A stretch of DNA of 64,000 nt from Strobilurus pachycystidiatus (GCA_019915135.1 JAHLMK010000030.1:220866-284865); one strand, 5' to 3'. Positions 1-11,605 are shown, counted from the stretch's first letter. Numbers and translations: made by a program. Notes: a model not told the origin generated them from the sequence alone.

Positions 1-1032
1 AGATATCTGGCATTCCCCTGATGGCACCCAGTGTCTCCATAGCTTCATTGATCTCTACAGGATTCACCCGCACATTTGTCCGATGCCCTTTCACATGGCT
101 ACAGAGATTTCCCCATTCAACAAAACACTGACAATCACAGACAACTCCTCGAAGTTCTGCAGTATAGTTGAGACCAAAGTTTGACAGGATCTGATGAGCC
201 TGCTCCATTGTCTGTAAAGAGATTAGTGATATTCAGCTAGCACTGCTCTGATGCGCACCATAGTTGCCGTTGGAGACTCTACATCAACATTCGTCAATGG
301 AGTTGCACTCGAATGGTCAAGCGTCTCTCCCTGTTTGAATAAATCAGTTTTCGTGACTGTAATACAGATAAAATAACTAACCACAACAGTCTCCTCCGAG
401 ATTTTATTATGTTCTCGACTAAAAACACGTAGGACGGAAGCATTAGAAAGGACACCGGAATCTAGGCCTGCATAAGGAATTTTGGTGTCTTGGACAGTAG
501 AATTCACACCAATACTTCCAACGTCAAGTCCGTCTTCAACTCCAAATTCAGCATTCGGTCCTGCATTAGGAATTCTAGTATCCTGGACACCAGAATTCAC
601 ATCTATGCTTCCAAAGACAAGTTTGCGTCGAACGAGTTCAGGACCAAGGCCAGCGTTTGGAATTCCGGTGTCTTGGACACCAGAATCCGCATCGACGCCT
701 CGAAGAAGAAGTCCATCATCCGCATTGACGCTTCCAAAGACAAGTGCGTGTGGCAGTCCAACTTCATGATCCGCGTCAGCACTAGAATTGGGAACGCCGC
801 TTCCAGAAACAACTTCTCGATAAGCAGGCATCCCATCGACATTTCTAGAACACAATGGCTCAGACTAGGCGTATGTAAGCAACGTGAGGGAAGAATATTG
901 CAAGTCTGAACTCACCACTCTGCCAGAATCCATCGGAAGACGAGTACGGTCACGAGTACGATGGAGGGGAGATCCCTGCGACGGTAAGATGCTTGCCACC
1001 ATCTCATCGTCACTGTCCGAGGAGAATTCCAT
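1..1032 (-). CDS. Spliced subtelomeric gene, 5' part: OrsD-like/telomere-linked helicase-type zinc-finger protein (partial)
   Basis: Four exons read on the minus strand: 1032-916, 864-382, 330-259 and 211-1, running off the window. The three introns (51, 51, 47 nt) are all phase 0 and the joined frame has no stop over about 294 residues. The ATG at 1030-1032 was chosen because it opens an acidic start (MEFSSDSDDEM) and an in-frame TAG lies 15 nt upstream. Residues 40-200 are low-complexity and Gly/Asp/Asn-rich with three degenerate ~30-residue repeats (QDTxIPxAG). Exon 4 is the conserved-looking part: Cys249, Cys251, Cys253, Cys261, His263 and His267 form a compact Cys/His cluster, followed by a helical stretch. 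This resembles the module seen in fungal OrsD-like (DUF3505) proteins and at the N terminus of telomere-linked RecQ helicases; that match is from memory. Any helicase domain would lie outside the window. The gene is the innermost unique sequence before the satellite and is transcribed away from the telomere. A KDZ-type transposase accessory protein is an alternative. Confidence 0.6.
212..258 (-). other. Intron 3 (47 nt) of the minus-strand gene
   Basis: Donor GTGCGC at 258, strong branch and acceptor CACTAATCTCTTTACAG ending at 212. Without splicing the frame stops at 223. With splicing it continues open to the window edge through the Cys/His module. This is the intron that reveals the rest of the gene. 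Confidence 0.7.
331..381 (-). other. Intron 2 (51 nt) of the minus-strand gene
   Basis: Donor GTTAGT at 381, branch-like AACTGAT, acceptor AAACAG ending at 331. The length is a multiple of three, so the frame also stays open if it is retained. Splicing removes a 17-residue hydrophobic, aromatic-rich insert that does not fit its surroundings. Confidence 0.55.
469..745. repeat. Palindromic minisatellite in exon 2, three copies, ~90-93 bp period
   Basis: Copies are anchored at GGAATT at 476, 569 and 659 (spacing 93 and 90 bp). The third is a near-palindrome: GGAATTC and GGTGTC on the left answered by GACACC and GAATCC on the right (659-688). The period keeps the reading frame and encodes the QDTxIPxAG repeats. 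The arm layout recurs in the satellite unit (for example 11735-11765). Confidence 0.7.
865..915 (-). other. Intron 1 (51 nt) of the minus-strand gene
   Basis: On the minus strand the donor is GTGAGT at 915 and the acceptor is CGCCTAG ending at 865, with CTTAC a few bases before it as a possible branch point. Removing it joins codon 39 (GTG) to TCT in phase 0. A later acceptor (TTCTAG) was rejected because it breaks the frame. Confidence 0.6.
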
Positions 1033-1806
1033 TGAAGCATTGGCATCCTATGAGACAACTGTGAGTAAGGCGTAGAATGTATGAAAAAAAGACCCCACTC
1101 GATCCAAATTCACCAACGTCTCCTGGCTCGACTCTGGACGCTGTGACTGAAGGTGTTTGTAAGCCAAAAGGACAGAAGAAAGGAAACAATGATCATACAA
1201 TGAGCGACGGGGAGCGTGTTTCTCTGTCAAGATCAATATCCATGTCGTTTGTATTCTCGTGCATGCCGTGGGGTGGGAGGTGGGAGAAAGGAAGAAAGAG
1301 GAAATTCGGAAAATTGCAGGTTTTACGTGGACACACTTTGAAATTCACCCATATAAGGAAACTGCCACGAGGAAGGTTCTGTAGAATGACGCAATATGCC
1401 GATCCATCGGAACAGTACTTGAGGATGACTCATATATCAATCCACGGCAACATATGTGTCTCAATATGCGGCTCGCACACTGCGCGTCTCCGACAGCCAC
1501 CATCTACATGGGCAGGCCTCATGAATGGGCGACCTGGCTGCTGTGCGTTGTGTTCTCTTGCCCAGATTCTGACATTTGCCGGCGGTGACCTCACTTGACA
1601 CTGTGTACATAAGTGGGCTGATATCCGTGCTGAAGGTCGAAGTGAACTCTGCCGCGTAAACAACAACTGAGACAATGTCGCACCTGTACTAACTGCGTGA
1701 CTGTCCGGACCATTCGAGAATGGACGGAAACGTGGTGCTTGTGTCCTGCCGCACTACCTGCTCCTGGTGACCATTTGTGAGCCCAGTTTAGCTTTGACTC
1801 ACATGA
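1033..1806. other. Intergenic stretch, no supportable gene
   Basis: This lies upstream of the minus-strand gene and should hold its promoter and 5' leader, but no TATA or other element stands out. A plus-strand open frame of 173 codons (1077-1598) has no recognisable domain. The stretch 1430-1806 may be eroded upstream coding sequence of the retrotransposon whose tail follows, with frames broken repeatedly. I cannot prove that by eye. Confidence 0.4.
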
Positions 1807-2165
1807 CATTCCTTGTCTGGTATGCACCACAACCGAGCTGACGGCGCTGTTCAGCCGGTGTGGCTCTGCAGACACTGTCGCCTGGCTCTTGGGACTCCTG
1901 AGCACATGCTCCTGGAGTGCACAGGCGTCAATTTGTTCGAGCGTGTTAGCAGAAGAGCATGGGCGGTTCTGGGTGTCCATGGACAGGCAGTATTTGTGCG
2001 TGAAGAGTCCTTGCACCGACCACTATAGGAGAAGGTACCACTACGACTAAGCATGACAGCTACTGCCGTCAGTTCAATCAATTCCTTGCGAATATATGAT
2101 ATAGTGTTGCTTGTGTCAATCACAAAGAGAGATGTTAAAGTTGAGCAGTTGTTCGGGGTGCTGTA
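1807..2165 (+). pseudogene. Decayed C-terminal end of a non-LTR (LINE-type) retrotransposon reverse-transcriptase ORF
   Basis: The frame 1807-2025 contains a C-x2-C-x8-H-x4-C motif (Cys at 1867 and 1876, His at 1903, Cys at 1918) within LCRHCRLALGTPEHMLLEC. This is the zinc motif found at the C terminus of many non-LTR retrotransposon polyproteins, and the context (xxTPEHxLLEC) is typical of basidiomycete copies. A TAG at 2026-2028 interrupts it. The same frame then stays open to about 2202 and carries a plausible element terminus (VPLRLS ... RIYDIVLLV). A stop at 1804 and frame loss upstream mean the reverse transcriptase itself is not recognisable. No poly(A) tail is visible before the satellite begins. 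It is inactive, likely a 5'-truncated insertion at the satellite edge. Confidence 0.7.
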
Positions 2166-3350
2166 CACTATGTGCGAGAACGGGCAAGTGAGATGCGAGT
2201 GAGTGTGCGGCGCGGGTTCGTGAGGCTCTGACGGGCTGAGGGAGTGTGCGATGTATGCGTTGAGGGCCGTTCTCAGAAGGCGCGTGTCTGTGTCGGAGGC
2301 CTGTGAGCGGGTATACGGACCGGTTAGAGGGTCAGGGAGACGCGCAGTTCCGGTTAGGGTTAGAAGAGGTGCGGGTTGGTTGGGGTTCTGTCTCGGGGTG
2401 AAGAAAACGGTATTGTCTCTCGTGCGGGCGCAAAGGTGACTGTCTGTGTGAGTTTTGGGGTGAGTGTGTGAGGCTGCTGTCTGTGCGCATGTGGAATTCT
2501 GGTGTCCTGCTTATGAGAATTCCGCGTTTTGGTCAAAGGTGATGTAGGGTGCGTGCGAGTGGCCGCGGGAGGCTTGAGCTGAGATGGAGGATGATCTGGG
2601 TGGGTGTGTGAGAATGGGTGATGACAGCAGAGGCGAGGGTGTCTGTGAGCGTTCACTTTCTTTCATGCGCAACGTGTCCGAGTGGGTGTTTCTTGCTCTC
2701 GTCGGCTTGTCGGTGTCCGTCGGAAGTGGAGGGTGTGTGCGATGGACGGAGGGATGAGTATGAGCTGTGATGAGAGTTGAGGCGAGTGGCGGGGATGTCC
2801 GGGTGACTCTGCGGAGGGTGCGTGCGGAGGAACGTGAAGGCGGGGCTGTTGTGGGCCGAGTTTGCGATTGTGTGAGATGAGGGTTTTATATTCTGAATCA
2901 GAAAAATGAGGCCGTCGCGGTGATACCCTATGCGGGAGCTGCGGTGAGGTATTTACTTTTCTCGTGCGGCGCGCGTTCGCATCGCTCTCACGGGCCGGGG
3001 ATGAGTGCGATTGAGATGAGGGTTTTATATTCTGATTCAGAAAGAAGAGGGCTTTCTGATGATACTATGTGCGGGAACGGGCGAGTGATTATTAAGTTGA
3101 GTGTGCGGCGATCGGTCGTGGTGCTGCTGCGAGCTGTGTGTGAGTGCGAATGAGAAGAGGGTTTTATATTCTGATTCAGAAAGAGGAGGGCTTTCTGAGG
3201 ATACTATGTGCGAGAACGGGCGAGTGAGATGCGAGTGAGTTTGCGGCGCGGCTCGGGTTCGTGAGGCTCTGACGGGCTGAGGGAGTGTGCGATGCAGATG
3301 AGGATTTTGAAATGTGATTCAGGAAGGAGGGGGCTTTGTGGTGATACTAT
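2166..3350 (+). repeat. First satellite copy, with a ~116-bp internal deletion
   Basis: The array begins at ACTATGTGCGAGAACGGG. At 2250 the sequence jumps from the GTGTGCGATG context straight to GCGATGTATGCG, skipping about 116 bp present in every other unit. The two ends share GCGATG, so slippage or microhomology-mediated deletion is likely. A 5-bp CTCGG is also missing near 2213, and 2164-2200 carries private substitutions. This edge copy has escaped homogenisation. Confidence 0.85.
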
Positions 3351-6300
3351 GTGTCGGTGCGAATGGAGGAGAATGGTGCGGTTTGCTTTTTATGTCGTTT
3401 CAAGGCGATGTATGCGTTGAGGGCCGTTCTCAGAAGGCGCGTGTCTGTGTCGGAGGCCTGTGAGCGGGTATACGGACCGGTTAGAGGGTCAGGGAGACGC
3501 GCAGTTCCGGTTAGGGTTAGAAGAGGTGCGGGTTGGTTGGGGTTCTGTCTCGGGGTGAAGAAAACGGTATTGTCTCTCGTGCGGGCGCAAAGGTGACTGT
3601 CTGTGTGAGTTTTGGGGTGAGTGTGTGAGGCTGCTGTCTGTGCGCATGTGGAATTCTGGTGTCCTGCTTATGAGAATTCCGCGTTTTGGTCAAAGGTGAT
3701 GTAGGGTGCGTGCGAGTGGCCGCGGGAGGCTTGAGCTGAGATGGAGGATGATCTGGGTGGGTGTGTGAGAATGGGTGATGACAGCAGAGGCGAGGGTGTC
3801 TGTGAGCGTTCACTTTCTTTCATGCGCAACGTGTCCGAGTGGGTGTTTCTTGCTCTCGTCGGCTTGTCGGTGTCCGTCGGAAGTGGAGGGTGTGTGCGAT
3901 GGACGGAGGGATGAGTATGAGCTGTGATGAGAGTTGAGGCGAGTGGCGGGGATGTCCGGGTGACTCTGCGGAGGGTGCGTGCGGAGGAACGTGAAGGCGG
4001 GGCTGTTGTGGGCCGAGTTTGCGATTGTGTGAGATGAGGGTTTTATATTCTGAATCAGAAAAATGAGGCCGTCGCGGTGATACCCTATGCGGGAGCTGCG
4101 GTGAGGTATTTACTTTTCTCGTGCGGCGCGCGTTCGCATCGCTCTCACGGGCCGGGGATGAGTGCGATTGAGATGAGGGTTTTATATTCTGATTCAGAAA
4201 GAAGAGGGCTTTCTGATGATACTATGTGCGGGAACGGGCGAGTGATTATTAAGTTGAGTGTGCGGCGATCGGTCGTGGTGCTGCTGCGAGCTGTGTGTGA
4301 GTGCGAATGAGAAGAGGGTTTTATATTCTGATTCAGAAAGAGGAGGGCTTTCTGAGGATACTATGTGCGAGAACGGGCGAGTGAGATGCGAGTGAGTTTG
4401 CGGCGCGGCTCGGGTTCGTGAGGCTCTGACGGGCTGAGGGAGTGTGCGATGCAGATGAGGATTTTGAAATGTGATTCAGGAAGGAGGGGGCTTTGTGGTG
4501 ATACTATGTGTCGGTGCGAATGGAGGAGAATGGTGCGGTTTGCTTTTTATGTCGTTTCAAGGCGATGTATGCGTTGAGGGCCGTTCTCAGAAGGCGCGTG
4601 TCTGTGTCGGAGGCCTGTGAGCGGGTATACGGACCGGTTAGAGGGTCAGGGAGACGCGCAGTTCCGGTTAGGGTTAGAAGAGGTGCGGGTTGGTTGGGGT
4701 TCTGTCTCGGGGTGAAGAAAACGGTATTGTCTCTCGTGCGGGCGCAAAGGTGACTGTCTGTGTGAGTTTTGGGGTGAGTGTGAGGCTGCTGTCTGTGCGC
4801 ATGTGGAATTCTGGTGTCCTGCTTATGAGAATTCCGCGTTTTGGTCAAAGGTGATGTAGGGTGCGTGCGAGTGGCCGCGGGAGGCTTGAGCTGAGATGGA
4901 GGATGATCTGGGTGGGTGTGTGAGAATGGGTGATGACAGCAGAGGCGAGGGTGTCTGTGAGCGTTCACTTTCTTTCATGCGCAACGTGTCCGAGTGGGTG
5001 TTTCTTGCTCTCGTCGGCTTGTCGGTGTCCGTCGGAAGTGGAGGGTGTGTGCGATGGACGGAGGGATGAGTATGAGCTGTGATGAGAGTTGAGGCGAGTG
5101 GCGGGGATGTCCGGGTGACTCTGCGGAGGGTGCGTGCGGAGGAACGTGAAGGCGGGGCTGTTGTGGGCCGAGTTTGCGATTGTGTGAGATGAGGGTTTTA
5201 TATTCTGAATCAGAAAAATGAGGCCGTCGCGGTGATACCCTATGCGGGAGCTGCGGTGAGGTATTTACTTTCTCGTGCGGCGCGCGTTCGCATCGCTCTC
5301 ACGGGCCGGGGATGAGTGCGATTGAGATGAGGGTTTTATATTCTGATTCAGAAAGAAGAGGGCTTTCTGATGATACTATGTGCGGGAACGGGCGAGTGAT
5401 TATTAAGTTGAGTGTGTGCGGCGATCGTCGTGGTGCTGCTGCGAGCTGTGTGTGAGTGCGAATGAGAAGAGGGTTTTATTTCTGATTCAGAAAGAGGAGG
5501 GCTTTCTGAGGATACTATGTGCGAGAACGGGCGAGTGAGATGCGAGTGAGTTTGCGGCGCGGCTCGGGTTCGTGAGGCTCTGACGGGCTGAGGGGTGTGC
5601 GATGCAGATGAGGATTTTGAAATGTGATTCAGGAAGGAGGGGCTTTGTGGTGATACTATGTGTCGGTGCGAATGGAGGAGAATGGTGCGGTTTGCTTTTT
5701 ATGTCGTTTCAAGGCGATGTATGCGTTGAGGGCCGTTCTCAGAAGGCGCGTGTCTGTGTCGGAGGCCTGTGAGCGGGTATACGGACCGGTTAGAGGGTCA
5801 GGGAGACGCGCAGTTCCGGTTAGGGTTAGAAGAGGTGCGGGTTGGTTGGGGTTCTGTCTCGGGGTGAAGAAAACGGTATTGTCTCTCGTGCGGGCGCAAA
5901 GGTGACTGTCTGTGTGAGTTTTGGGGTGAGTGTGTGAGGCTGCTGTCTGTGCGCATGTGGAATTCTGGTGTCCTGCTTATGAGAATTCCGCGTTTTGGTC
6001 AAAGGTGATGTAGGGTGCGTGCGAGTGGCCGCGGGAGGCTTGAGCTGAGATGGAGGATGATCTGGGTGGGTGTGTGAGAATGGGTGATGACAGCAGAGGC
6101 GAGGGTGTCTGTGAGCGTTCACTTTCTTTCATGCGCAACGTGTCCGAGTGGGTGTTTCTTGCTCTCGTCGGCTTGTCGGTGTCCGTCGGAAGTGGAGGGT
6201 GTGTGCGATGGACGGAGGGATGAGTATGAGCTGTGATGAGAGTTGAGGCGAGTGGCGGGGATGTCCGGGTGACTCTGCGGAGGGTGCGTGCGGAGGAACG

Positions 6301-9300
6301 TGAAGGCGGGGCTGTTGTGGGCCGAGTTTGCGATTGTGTGAGATGAGGGTTTTATATTCTGAATCAGAAAAATGAGGCCGTCGCGGTGATACCCTATGCG
6401 GGAGCTGCGGTGAGGTATTTACTTTTCTCGTGCGGCGCGCGTTCGCATCGCTCTCACGGGCGGGGATGAGTGCGATTGAGATGAGGGTTTTATATTCTGA
6501 TTCAGAAAGAAGAGGGCTTTCTGATGATACTATGTGCGGGAACGGGCGAGTGATTATTAAGTTGAGTGTGCGGCGATCGGTCGTGGTGCTGCTGCGAGCT
6601 GTGTGTGAGTGCGAATGAGAAGAGGGTTTTATATTCTGATTCAGAAAGAGGAGGGCTTTCTGAGGATACTATGTGCGAGAACGGGCGAGTGAGATGCGAG
6701 TGAGTTTGCGGCGCGGCTCGGGTTCGTGAGGCTCTGACGGGCTGAGGGAGTGTGCAATGCAGATGAGGATTTTGAAATGTGATTCAGGAAGGAGGGGGCT
6801 TTGTGGTGATACTATGTGTCGGTGCGAATGGAGGAGAATGGTGCGGTTTGCTTTTTATGTCGTTTCAAGGCGATGTATGCGTTGAGGGCCGTTCTCAGAA
6901 GGCGCGTGTCTGTGTCGGAGGCCTGTGAGCGGGTATACGGACCGGTTAGAGGGTCAGGGAGACGCGCAGTTCCGGTTAGGGTTAGAAGAGGTGCGGGTTG
7001 GTTGGGGTTCTGTCTCGGGGTGAAGAAAACGGTATTGTCTCTCGTGCGGGCGCAAAGGTGACTGTCTGTGTGAGTTTTGGGGTGAGTGTGTGAGGCTGCT
7101 GTCTGTGCGCATGTGGAATTCTGGTGTCCTGCTTATGAGAATTCCGCGTTTTGGTCAAAGGTGATGTAGGGTGCGTGCGAGTGGCCGCGGGAGGCTTGAG
7201 CTGAGATGGAGGATGATCTGGGTGGGTGTGTGAGAATGGGTGATGACAGCAGAGGCGAGGGTGTCTGTGAGCGTTCACTTTCTTTCATGCGCAACGTGTC
7301 CGAGTGGGTGTTTCTTGCTCTCGTCGGCTTGTCGGTGTCCGTCGGAAGTGGAGGGTGTGTGCGATGGACGGAGGGATGAGTATGAGCTGTGATGAGAGTT
7401 GAGGCGAGTGGCGGGGATGTCCGGGTGACTCTGCGGAGGGTGCGTGCGGAGGAACGTGAAGGCGGGGCTGTTGTGGGCCGAGTTTGCGATTGTGTGAGAT
7501 GAGGGTTTTATATTCTGAATCAGAAAAATGAGGCCGTCGCGGTGATACCCTATGCGGGAGCTGCGGTGAGGTATTTACCTTTCTCGTGCGGCGCGCGTTC
7601 GCATCGCTCTCACGGGCCGGGGATGAGTGCGATTGAGATGAGGGTTTTATATTCTGATTCAGAAAGAAGAGGGCTTTCTGATGATACTATGTGCGGGAAC
7701 GGGCGAGTGATTATTAAGTTGAGTGTGCGGCGATCGGTCGTGGTGCTGCTGCGAGCTGTGTGTGAGTGCGAATGAGAAGAGGGTTTTATATTCTGATTCA
7801 GAAAGAGGAGGGCTTTCTGAGGATACTATGTGCAAGAACGGGCGAGTGAGATGCGAGTGAGTTTGCGGCGCGGCTCGGGTTCGTGAGGCTCTGACGGGCT
7901 GAGGGAGTGTGCGATGCAGATGAGGATTTTGAAATGTGATTCAGGAAGGAGGGGGCTTTGTGGTGATACTATGTGTCGGTGCGAATGGAGGAGAATGGTG
8001 CGGTTTGCTTTTTATGTCGTTTCAAGGCGATGTATGCGTTGAGGGCCGTTCTCAGAAGGCGCGTGTCTGTGTCGGAGGCCTGTGAGCGGGTATACGGACC
8101 GGTTAGAGGGTCAGGGAGACGCGCAGTTCCGGTTAGGGTTAGAAGAGGTGCGGGTTGGTTGGGGTTCTGTCTCGGGGTGAAGAAAACGGTATTGTCTCTC
8201 GTGCGGGCGCAAAGGTGACTGTCTGTGTGAGTTTTGGGGTGAGTGTGTGAGGCTGCTGTCTGTGCGCATGTGGAATTCTGGTGTCCTGCTTATGAGAATT
8301 CCGCGTTTTGGTCAAAGGTGATGTAGGGTGCGTGCGAGTGGCCGCGGGAGGCTTGAGCTGAGATGGAGGATGATCTGGGTGGGTGTGTGAGAATGGGTGA
8401 TGACAGCAGAGGCGAGGGTGTCTGTGAGCGTTCACTATCTATCTCACAACGTGTCCGAGTGGGTGTTTCTTGCTCTCGTCGGCTTGTCGGTGTCCGTCGG
8501 AAGTGGAGGGTGTGTGCGATGGACGGAGGGATGAGTATGAGCTGTGATGAGAGTTGAGGCGAGTGGCGGGGATGTCCGGGTGACTCTGCGGAGGGTGCGT
8601 GCGGAGGAACGTGAAGGCGGGGCTGTTGTGGGCCGAGTTTGCGATTGTGTGAGATGAGGGTTTTATATTCTGAATCAGAAAAATGAGGCCGTCGCGGTGA
8701 TACCCTATGCGGGAGCTGCGGTGAGGTATTTACTTTTCTCGTGCGGCGCGCGTTTGCATCGCTCTCACGGGCCGGGGATGAGTGCGATTGAGATGAGGGT
8801 TTTATATTCTGATTCAGAAAGAAGAGGGCTTTCTGATGATACTATGTGCGGGAACGGGCGAGTGATTATTAAGTTGAGTGTGCGGCGATCGGTCGTGGTG
8901 CTGCTGCGAGCTGTGTGTGAGTGCGAATGAGAAGAGGGTTTTATATTCTGATTCAGAAAGAGGAGGGCTTTCTGAGGATACTATGTGCGAGAACGGGCGA
9001 GTGAGATGCGAGTGAGTTTGCGGCGCGGCTCGGGTTCGTGAGGCTCTGACGGGCTGAGGGAGTGTGCGATGCAGATGAGGATTTTGAAATGTGATTCAGG
9101 AAGGAGGGGGCTTTGTGGTGATACTATGTGTCGGTGCGAATGGAGGAGAATGGTGCGGTTTGCTTTTTATGTCGTTTCAAGGCGATGTATGCGTTGAGGG
9201 CCGTTCTCAGAAGGCGCGTGTCTGTGTCGGAGGCCTGTGAGCGGGTATACGGACCGGTTAGAGGGTCAGGGAGACGCGCAGTTCCGGTTAGGGTTAGAAG

Positions 9301-11563
9301 AGGTGCGGGTTGGTTGGGGTTCTGTCTCGGGGTGAAGAAAACGGTATTGTCTCTCGTGCGGGCGCAAAGGTGACTGTCTGTGTGAGTTTTGGGGTGAGTG
9401 TGTGAGGCTGCTGTCTGTGCGCATGTGGAATTCTGGTGTCCTGCTTATGAGAATTCCGCGTTTTGGTCAAAGGTGATGTAGGGTGCGTGCGAGTGGCCGC
9501 GGGAGGCTTGAGCTGAGATGGAGGATGATCTGGGTGGGTGTGTGATGGGTGATGACAGCAGAGGCGAGGGTGTCTGTGAGCGTTCACTTTCTTTCATGCG
9601 CAACGTGTCCGAGTGGGTTTTTCTTGCTCTCGTCGGCTTGTCGGTGTCCGTCGGAAGTGGAGGGTGTGTGCGATGGACGGAGGGATGAGTATGAGCTGTG
9701 ATGAGAGTTGAGGCGAGTGGCGGGGATGTCCGGGTGACTCTGCGGAGGGTGCGTGCGGAGGAACGTGAAGGCGGGGCTGTTGTGGGCCGAGTTTGCGATT
9801 GTGTGAGATGAGGGTTTTATATTCTGAATCAGAAAAATGAGGCCGTCGCGGTGATACCCTATGCGGGAGCTGCGGTGAGGTATTTACTTTTCTCGTGCGG
9901 CGCGCGTTCGCATCGCTCTCACGGGCCGGGGATGAGTGCGATTGAGATGAGGGTTTTATATTCTGATTCAGAAAGAAGAGGGCTTTCTGATGATACTATG
10001 TGCGGGAACGGGCGAGTGATTATTAAGTTGAGTGTGCGGCGATCGGTCGTGGTGCTGCTGCGAGCTGTGTGTGAGTGCGAATGAGAAGAGGGTTTTATAT
10101 TCTGATTCAGAAAGAGAGGGGCTTTCTGAGGATACTATGTGCGAGAACGGGCGAGTGAGATGCGAGTGAGTTTGCGGCGCGGCTCGGGTTCGTGAGGCTC
10201 TGACGGGGCTGAGGGAGTGTGCGATGCAGATGAGGATTTTGAAATGTGATTCAGGAAGGAGGGGGCTTTGTGGTGATACTATGTGTCTGCGATGGAGGAG
10301 AATGGTGCGGTTTGCTTTTTATGTCGTTTCAAGGCGATGTATGCGTTGAGGCCGTTCTCAGAAGGCGCGTGTCTGTGTCGGAGGCCTGTGAGCGGGTATA
10401 CGGACCGGTTAGAGGGTCAGGGAGACGCGCAGTTCCGGTTAGGGTTAGAAGAGGTGCGGGTTGGTTGGGGTTCTGTCTCGGGGTGAAGAAAACGGTATTG
10501 TCTCTCGTGCGGGCGCAAAGGTGACTGTCTGTGTGAGTTTTGGGGTGAGTGTGTGAGGCTGCTGTCTGTGCGCATGTGGAATTCTGGTGTCCTGCTTATG
10601 AGAATTCCGCGTTTTGGTCAAAGGTGATGTAGGGTGCGTGCGAGTGGCCGCGGGAGGCTTGAGCTGAGATGGAGGATGATCTGGGTGGGTGTGTGAGAAT
10701 GGGTGATGACAGCAGAGGCGAGGGTGTCTGTGAGCGTTCACTTTCTTTCATGCGCAACGTGTCCGAGTGGGTGTTTCTTGCTCTCGTCGGCTTGTCGGTG
10801 TCCGTCGGAAGTGGAGGGTGTGTGCGATGGACGGAGGGATGAGTATGAGCTGTGATGAGAGTTGAGGCGAGTGGCGGGGATGTCCGGGTGACTCTGCGGA
10901 GGGTGCGTGCGGAGGAACGTGAAGGCGGGGCTGTTGTGGGCCGAGTTTGCGATTGTGTGAGATGAGGGTTTTATATTCTGAATCAGAAAAATGAGGCCGT
11001 CGCGGTGATACCCTATGCGGGAGCTGCGGTGAGGTATTTACTTTTCTCGTGCGGCGCGCGTTCGCATCGCTCTCACGGGCCGGGGATGAGTGCGATTGAG
11101 ATGAGGGTTTTATATTCTGATTCAGAAAGAAGAGGGCTTTCTGATGATACTATGTGCGGGAACGGGCGAGTGATTATTAAGTTGAGTGTGCGGCGATCGG
11201 TCGTGGTGCTGCTGCGAGCTGTGTGTGAGTGCGAATGAGAAGAGGGTTTTATATTCTGATTCAGAAAGAGGAGGGCTTTCTGAGGATACTATGTGCGAGA
11301 ACGGGCGAGTGAGATGCGAGTGAGTTTGCGGCGCGGCTCGGGTTCGTGAGGCTCTGACGGGCTGAGGGAGTGTGCGATGCAGATGAGGATTTTGAAATGT
11401 GATTCAGGAAGGAGGGGGCTTTGTGGTGATACTATGTGTCGGTGCGAATGGAGGAGAATGGTGCGGTTTGCTTTTTATGTCGTTTCAAGGCGATGTATGC
11501 GTTGAGGGCCGTTCTCAGAAGGCGCGTGTCTGTGTCGGAGGCCTGTGAGCGGGTATACGGACC

Positions 11564-11605
11564 GGTTAGAGGGTCAGGGAGACGCGCAGTTCCGGTTAGG
11601 GTTAG
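11564..11605 (+). repeat. Telomere-like motifs inside each satellite unit (one unit shown)
   Basis: CCGGTTAGAGGGTCAGGG (GGTTAG begins at 11564) and, 30 bp on, CCGGTTAGGGTTAG (11592-11605). The second contains a perfect GGTTAGGGTTAG in the same strand orientation as the chromosome-end telomere. Repeated in each unit, this gives about 49 interstitial telomeric seeds through the array. Confidence 0.85.

Noticed and set aside
1077..1598. 173-codon plus-strand ORF
   Set aside because: No domain, intron pattern or compositional support. It lies antisense to the likely promoter region of the minus-strand gene and next to transposon debris.
3351..3596. 81-codon plus-strand ORF repeated in most satellite units
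   Set aside because: It has no recognisable domain, shares sequence with a minus-strand ORF, and is frameshifted in the units near 10.3, 27.6 and 45.1 kb. Its conservation is explained by homogenisation of the whole unit, including the non-coding parts.
3517..3813. 98-codon minus-strand ORF (His/Pro/Thr-rich) in nearly every unit
   Set aside because: The composition is what the complement of G-rich DNA gives. Indels shorten, shift or extend it in several units (for example near 4780 and 9545) without any sign of constraint.
4077..4310. 77-codon plus-strand ORF in each unit
   Set aside because: It spans two 139-bp sub-repeats and their palindromes. The frame is broken near 5268 and 6459, and no family is recognised.
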